Assembly: GCA_016207515.1 (NCBI GenBank)
Contig: JACQPN010000025.1
Span: 62,001-126,000, forward strand
DNA length: 64,000 nt
From: Euryarchaeota archaeon
GTDB lineage: Archaea > Thermoplasmatota > SW-10-69-26 > JACQPN01
Reading direction: 5' to 3'
The notes under the pieces were generated by a model. That model was not told the DNA's origin and did no database searches. It worked only from the letters and a program-made list of their open reading frames with translations. This document shows, piece after piece, positions 60,990-64,000 of the stretch. The translations under genes and the position numbers were made by a program. Every line of letters begins with the position of its first letter. Position 1 is the first letter of the stretch.

Positions 60990-61043
60990 CGCTGGCGGAA
61001 CCATCCGGTCCCGCCGCGTGCGAAGGCAGAGAACTTCTTGATC

Positions 61044-62156
61044 TTAGTTGATCCAGGGTATCTCGAGGTTCGGCCCGTCCTTCTTGTTCCCGAGCGATTC
61101 GCGTAGCGCCTTTGTCGCCGTCGCTCCGGGGCCGAGGATCTGCGGGCTTTGGACACCGGTCATGATGGCCATGACGCGCATCCTGCCCTCGAAGTCCTCG
61201 TTCACTCGCGCACCCCAGATCACGTTCGCCCGCGTGTCCATGTCGAAGGTCAAGGCCTGGGCGACCTGCTCGGCCGCCTTGAGGCTCAAGTCGGGCCCGC
61301 CCGTGATGTGGAGGAGGCACCCGGAGGCGCCCTTGTAATCCACGTCCAGCAGCGGGTGGTTCAAAGCCTCGGACACGACCTTGTTGGGGTCGTTCGACTT
61401 CGCTTCCCCGTAGAGCATGACAGCGATGCCGCCGCAACCCATGATCGTGCGGACATCCGCGTAGTCGAGGTTGATGAGACTCGGTTGCGTGATCGTCTCG
61501 CTGATGCCCTTGACGGTCTCGGCCACGAGCTGGTCCATGACGGAGAACGCCTGGTCGATCGGGAGGTTCGGCACGTACTGGAGCAACCTGTTGTTGTCGA
61601 GCACGATGACAGTGTCCGCTTCCTTCCTGAGCTTGTTGAGGCCGTCCTCACCCTTGAGGAGCCTCGCGCGCTCGACGTTGAACGGTGTGGAGACCATTCC
61701 GATCACGATTGCGCCCTTCTTTTTGGCGATACGCGCCACCACGGGGGCCGTTCCGGTCCCGGTGCCGCCGCCCATTCCGGCGGTGACGAAGACGAGGTCT
61801 GCGCCTTCGAGGAGTTCCTCGATGTACGGCTGGGCCATCTCTGCGCAGCGCTCCGCGACCTCCGGGTAGCCGCCGGCTCCGAGGCCGCGCGTTATCGACT
61901 TGCCGATAAGGAGTTTCTTGTCCGCTTGTATGCGATCGAGGTGCTGTTTGTCCGTATTGATGGCGATGGTCTCAGCGCCCCGGACACCCACCGAGTGCAG
62001 GCGGTTTATCGTGTTGTTGCCCGCTCCTCCGCAGCCCACGATGACGATCTTGGGCTCACCGACTCCTTCGAACTCGAAGTCGGTCTCGGTCGTTTGCGCT
62101 TCTTCGCCTTGTGTGTCCGGTGCGTTCTTTATCGCGTTTGTGATCAACGACTGCAT
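61044..62156 (-). CDS. ftsZ: Cell division protein FtsZ
   Basis: FtsZ is the tubulin-like GTPase that forms the division ring. The ATG at 62156 has GGAGG 9 bases upstream, whereas the 62231 frame is only a leader. GTP-binding features: [15 protein letters not shown] (about 38-52), the tubulin signature [10 protein letters not shown] (about 128-137), and [10 protein letters not shown] and DQAF in the T7 loop region (about 195-220). The C-terminus ends in a short peptide EIPWIN. Length 370 is typical of archaeal FtsZ, and acidic N-terminal extension [14 protein letters not shown] is present. The gene is preceded by cdrS-like and a long leader with a stable multibranch fold. Confidence 0.96.
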   Translation of the reverse strand: MQSLITNAIKNAPDTQGEEAQTTETDFEFEGVGEPKIVIVGCGGAGNNTINRLHSVGVRGAETIAINTDKQHLDRIQADKKLLIGKSITRGLGAGGYPEVAERCAEMAQPYIEELLEGADLVFVTAGMGGGTGTGTAPVVARIAKKKGAIVIGMVSTPFNVERARLLKGEDGLNKLRKEADTVIVLDNNRLLQYVPNLPIDQAFSVMDQLVAETVKGISETITQPSLINLDYADVRTIMGCGGIAVMLYGEAKSNDPNKVVSEALNHPLLDVDYKGASGCLLHITGGPDLSLKAAEQVAQALTFDMDTRANVIWGARVNEDFEGRMRVMAIMTGVQSPQILGPGATATKALRESLGNKKDGPNLEIPWIN

Positions 62157-62225
62157 CCCATCTATCCTCCATTTAGGGACGTTGCTCGTCCCGAGAGCCC
62201 GCCCCAGTTCGAGGCGGTCTATCGC

Positions 62226-62327
62226 GCACACACCGCTTGTGAGGTGGAGACGGGTTTGACCCCGTCTCTCCTCGCGAAGCGCGGCATATCAGTAGCCTTT
62301 GAGGGATCTCTCCCTCGGTCTGTGTGC
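62226..62327 (-). ncRNA. Multibranch RNA element in the ftsZ leader
   Basis: A 7-bp closing stem, GCACACA (62226-62232) with TGTGTGC (62321-62327), encloses three perfect hairpins: 8 bp GAGACGGG/CCCGTCTC, loop of 6 (62247-62268); 4 bp CGCG/CGCG with loop AAG (62273-62283); 6 bp GAGGGA/TCCCTC, loop of 4 (62301-62316). All arms pair without a mismatch. It lies between a TATA-like CCTAAAAAGC (62393-62402, predicted start near 62370) and the ftsZ start. Being nearly symmetric, it could fold on either strand. No known riboswitch is matched. Confidence 0.5.
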
Positions 62328-62392
62328 ATCCCATTGCCCCATCGGAAGCGTGAGCCTCCGTTGAGGTTCGCAACCCCGTTGCGCCCGGCCCG

Positions 62393-62402
62393 GCTTTTTA
62401 GG
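62393..62402 (-). promoter_or_regulatory. Likely TATA box of ftsZ
   Basis: CCTAAAAAGC on the minus strand; start predicted near 62370, giving a leader of about 215 bases before the ftsZ ATG. Confidence 0.45.
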
Positions 62403-62431
62403 CATCCCATCCTATCAGTAAGGCCTGAGTT

Positions 62432-62662
62432 TCATTTCTTGACAACGTCGTCGAGGTCGATGGTCTCGCTGCGCGCTTGCGATAGGCGCTTGCGAAGTTC
62501 CATCGTTTCCAAGGCGTCCTTGGCTTTGGCGCGATAGAGCATCCGGGCCGCCTCGCGCAACGCTTCGCTGCGTGTCGCGAATTGGCCGCCGGAGATGAGA
62601 CTGTCAAGATCCGCGAGCTCCTGAATGGGGAGCCGGATTGTGACCCTCTCGCCTTGATCCAT
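62432..62662 (-). CDS. cdrS: CdrS-like ribbon-helix-helix regulator
   Basis: ATG start at 62662 with GAGG 9 bases upstream. The 76-residue protein has the RHH fold: strand ERVTIRLPIQELADLDSLI (about 5-23), turn SGGQFATRSEALREAARMLY (about 24-43) and a basic/acidic tail. The first 45 residues strongly resemble CdrS of haloarchaea, a small RHH factor that controls division genes and is encoded with ftsZ2; here too it directly precedes ftsZ on the same strand. It is expected to bind DNA as a dimer. An inverted repeat sits in its own leader (62735-62747). Confidence 0.8.
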   Translation of the reverse strand: MDQGERVTIRLPIQELADLDSLISGGQFATRSEALREAARMLYRAKAKDALETMELRKRLSQARSETIDLDDVVKK

Positions 62663-62734
62663 CGTGCATTCCTCTGTTCTTGACGCTCTGGGACATCGGT
62701 TGTGCCGACCGAAGTCGTCGAGTAGTCCGAGCGA

Positions 62735-62747
62735 CGCACACTGTGCG
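62735..62747. promoter_or_regulatory. Inverted repeat in the cdrS leader
   Basis: CGCACA-C-TGTGCG, 6-bp arms and one central base, between the TATA box (CTATTTATATTCC, near 62788-62800) and the cdrS start. It is a plausible operator for the RHH product. Confidence 0.5.
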
Positions 62748-62787
62748 CCTATTGTCGGACTTTGTCAGACATCAATTGCACATGGGA

Positions 62788-62800
62788 ATATAAATAGTTT
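62788..62800 (-). promoter_or_regulatory. TATA box of cdrS
   Basis: CTATTTATATTCC on the minus strand; transcription should start near 62768, giving a leader of about 105 bases. Confidence 0.65.
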
Positions 62801-63095
62801 ATCAAACGACGCCGGGCCGCGAAGCGCTCCCGCCGAAAAAATATCCTCGCGAGATGATATTATCTTTCTAAGAGAGCGAAACAGGAACCGCCATTCCGAC
62901 CACGTCATCGATAACACCATCGCCGTTCGATTCTATCTGTGCATCGGAATGAAATGCCGTTCCAGTGGAAGCGGGGAGCGGCACCGTTTCCGGCGGAGAA
63001 TGACCCAGCGCCCGAACCTCAACACACGGGGAAGCTGCGCCGCGCCCGCGAGATTCTACGTAGACGCGTCTTGGTGATCCGGCTCGAAGCCACGC
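62801..63095. other. Intergenic region
   Basis: No gene is visible. The AT-rich part (62801-62880) belongs to the cdrS promoter; the remainder is GC-rich and unremarkable up to the repeats beginning at 63096. Confidence 0.4.
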
Positions 63096-63138
63096 AACCG
63101 CCAACGGGGACCGACAAGACGGTGTCTTCGAGGTCGCC
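63096..63138. repeat. Repeat Y, distal copy
   Basis: 43 bp (AACCGCCAA...GGGGACCGA...AAGACGG...) repeated at 63282-63324, offset 186 bp, with three mismatches. Each copy contains an inverted repeat, AAGAC/GTCTT or GAAGAC/GTCTTC, with a three-base loop. Confidence 0.85.
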
Positions 63139-63191
63139 GCAGGCGGCCGAACCCGGCGAGGATGGAGTGGAAGCCGAAGGCTTCCACGATA

Positions 63192-63242
63192 CGCCCGCCT
63201 TTGGTGCAGCTTTGGCAAAGATGCAGTCCCGCCTCCCGGATT
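63192..63242. repeat. Repeat X, distal copy of the tRNA-Tyr 3' end and flank
   Basis: 51 bp identical to 63321-63371, offset 129 bp. It includes the last 16 bases of tRNA-Tyr (CCCGCCTCCCGGATT on the plus strand) and 35 bp of its 3' flank. Confidence 0.9.
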
Positions 63243-63281
63243 CTCGACAATTCGCTTCGCTCGTCCCCTTGGAATCCGGAT

Positions 63282-63324
63282 AACCGCCAAGGGGGACCGA
63301 GAAGACGGAGTCTTCGAGGTCGCC
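63282..63324. repeat. Repeat Y, copy next to tRNA-Tyr
   Basis: Adjoins repeat X (63321-63371), so that X and Y form one unit downstream of the tRNA that recurs at 63096-63242 with a 53-bp insertion. Confidence 0.85.
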
Positions 63325-63355
63325 CGCCTTTGGTGCAGCTTTGGCAAAGATGCAG

Positions 63356-63476
63356 TCCCGCCTCCCGGATTTGAACCGGGCACCTCCTGATGACTGCGCG
63401 CCTGCGACGTGCTGATGTCGAAAGACCGTATGTGACTCTACAGTCAGGCGCTCTAACCAGACTGAGCTAAGGCGGG
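63356..63476 (-). tRNA. tRNA-Tyr (GTA) with a 46-base intron
   Basis: On the minus strand: acceptor CCCGCCT/AGGCGGG with C1-G72 typical of archaeal Tyr, D arm GCTC...GAGC, anticodon stem CCTGA/TCAGG, loop CTGTAGA (anticodon GTA) and T arm CCCGG-TTCAAAT-CCGGG, discriminator A. The loop is interrupted after position 37 by an intron of about 46 bases (near 63390-63435), the canonical archaeal position where a bulge-helix-bulge is spliced. A TATA box (CATAAATATGG) lies about 60 bases upstream, at 63533-63543. Confidence 0.93.
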
Positions 63477-63587
63477 TGATGACCACATGGTCTTTTCCCG
63501 GACCAGGGGTCAGCCTCACAAACGACCGACCATATTTATGCTTTCCCAAGGAGAAAAGTCGAGGCGCCTCCCGTTCTCCCAGTCACC

Positions 63588-64000
63588 TCATTTCTTCTTT
63601 GAGCTCTCGTTCTCCGCGCGGGTCCCGAGCTCGGCGCTCCTACGCGTTGCGACTTCGACCGCGTCGATGAGTAGCGCACGTAGGCCGTTACGCTCCATCG
63701 AGTGCAACGCCGCGATCGCCGTTCCGCCAGGAGACGTCACAAGGTCCTTGAGCAGCCCCGGGTGTTGACCGGTGTCCGCCACCATCTTCGCCGACCCGAG
63801 AACGGTCTGTACAGAGAGGATGTTGCTCGTGGACCGGGAAAGGCCCATCTTGACTCCGGCGTCGGAGAGTCCTTCGATTATCTGGAAGATGTACATCGGG
63901 CCCGTACCGGATCGGCCCGTGACCGCGTCCATCAACGATTCGTCCACGGCGACGACGACACCGACGGCTTTGAAAATCGATTCGGCCACACCCGCCTCCG
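63588..64000 (-). CDS. proC: Pyrroline-5-carboxylate reductase, C-terminal part (5' end outside window)
   Basis: ProC reduces pyrroline-5-carboxylate to proline. The frame is open to the right edge; the visible 137 residues are the dimerisation domain: DAVTGRSGTGPMYIFQIIEGL (the V-T-x-x-S-G-S-G-P-A-Y block; Thr and Met are substitutions), QTVLGSAKMV, GQHPGLLKDLVTSPGGT and IDAVEVATRRSAEL. The end (ENESSKKK) is complete. The nucleotide-binding half is outside the window. Confidence 0.93.
   Translation of the reverse strand, partial: EAGVAESIFKAVGVVVAVDESLMDAVTGRSGTGPMYIFQIIEGLSDAGVKMGLSRSTSNILSVQTVLGSAKMVADTGQHPGLLKDLVTSPGGTAIAALHSMERNGLRALLIDAVEVATRRSAELGTRAENESSKKK

Noticed and set aside
60580-61040. 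RNase P RNA or SRP RNA as an explanation of the structured region
   Set aside because: GGAAAGTGCCGGGC recalls a conserved RNase P element, but it recurs three times with different contexts, and neither the RNase P core nor the SRP helix 8 GNAR loop region is found.
60554-61156. Minus-strand frame of 200 codons between ftsZ and the hairpin array
   Set aside because: It overlaps the ftsZ 3' end in another frame and runs through the hairpin modules; composition is Arg/Pro-rich as expected for GC-rich non-coding DNA.
62226-62327. A tRNA gene in the ftsZ leader
   Set aside because: The 7-bp closing stem with three hairpins mimics a cloverleaf, but loops are 4, 3 and 6 bases, with no T-loop TTCRA or anticodon loop of seven.
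63162-63374. Plus-strand frame of 70 codons with a duplicated PPLVQLWQRCSPASRI peptide
   Set aside because: The peptide repeat is only the translation of repeat X downstream of tRNA-Tyr.

Overview
The window looks like a chromosomal segment of a GC-rich, mesophilic euryarchaeote, most probably of the Thermoplasmatota or a nearby lineage. The evidence is archaeal DnaG primase, type II glyceraldehyde-3-phosphate dehydrogenase, archaeal NadM, UPF0146, UPF0058 and UPF0292 proteins, FtsZ next to a CdrS-like ribbon-helix-helix gene, a tRNA-Tyr with an intron after position 37, TATA boxes about 25 bases before many leaderless starts, and a PGF-CTERM type surface anchor. No rRNA is present, so the placement is an inference.

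Layout. 1-7.8 kb: two tandem, related secreted proteins (the first cut by the window edge) and a large membrane-anchored surface protein. 7.8-22.5 kb: housekeeping genes (GAPDH, NYN nuclease, AlaX, SerB, UPF0146, GNAT, UPF0058, DnaG, UPF0292, DUF167, MscS, a methyltransferase, two lipoproteins, a micro zinc ribbon beside a winged-helix/FHA regulator, an ACT protein). 22.6-27.6 kb: tRNA-Gln with a duplicated 3' end, then carA-carB on the minus strand. 27.7-47.2 kb: a 19-kb block of five consecutive minus-strand genes for very large secreted proteins (Cys-rich repeat protein, two PKD/FN3/Ig-like proteins, a carboxypeptidase-regulatory-like repeat protein, a subtilisin).

47.3-52.3 kb is an accessory island: an ISAzo13-type insertion sequence, a dead paralogue of a MidA/NDUFAF7-type methyltransferase, an AbiE-like toxin-antitoxin pair with an inverted-repeat operator, the intact methyltransferase, and a RelE/RHH toxin-antitoxin pair with three 10-bp operator repeats. 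52.3-60.2 kb returns to core metabolism: citrate synthase, UvrC, NadM, a CorA-like transporter, and a coupled pyrophosphate-dependent phosphofructokinase/aldolase pair which, with GAPDH, gives reversible central sugar metabolism.

60.2-62.8 kb is the most interesting place. It holds a small RGG/zinc-ribbon gene, a 400-bp intergenic array of duplicated hairpin modules downstream of ftsZ, ftsZ itself, an unusually long ftsZ leader that can fold into a closed multibranch structure (one 7-bp closing stem enclosing three perfect hairpins), and a CdrS-like regulator with an inverted repeat in its own leader. 62.8-64 kb: tRNA-Tyr whose 3' end and flank are duplicated downstream, and the 3' part of proC. 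Perfect hairpins with three-base loops recur in the intergenic spaces of the whole window.
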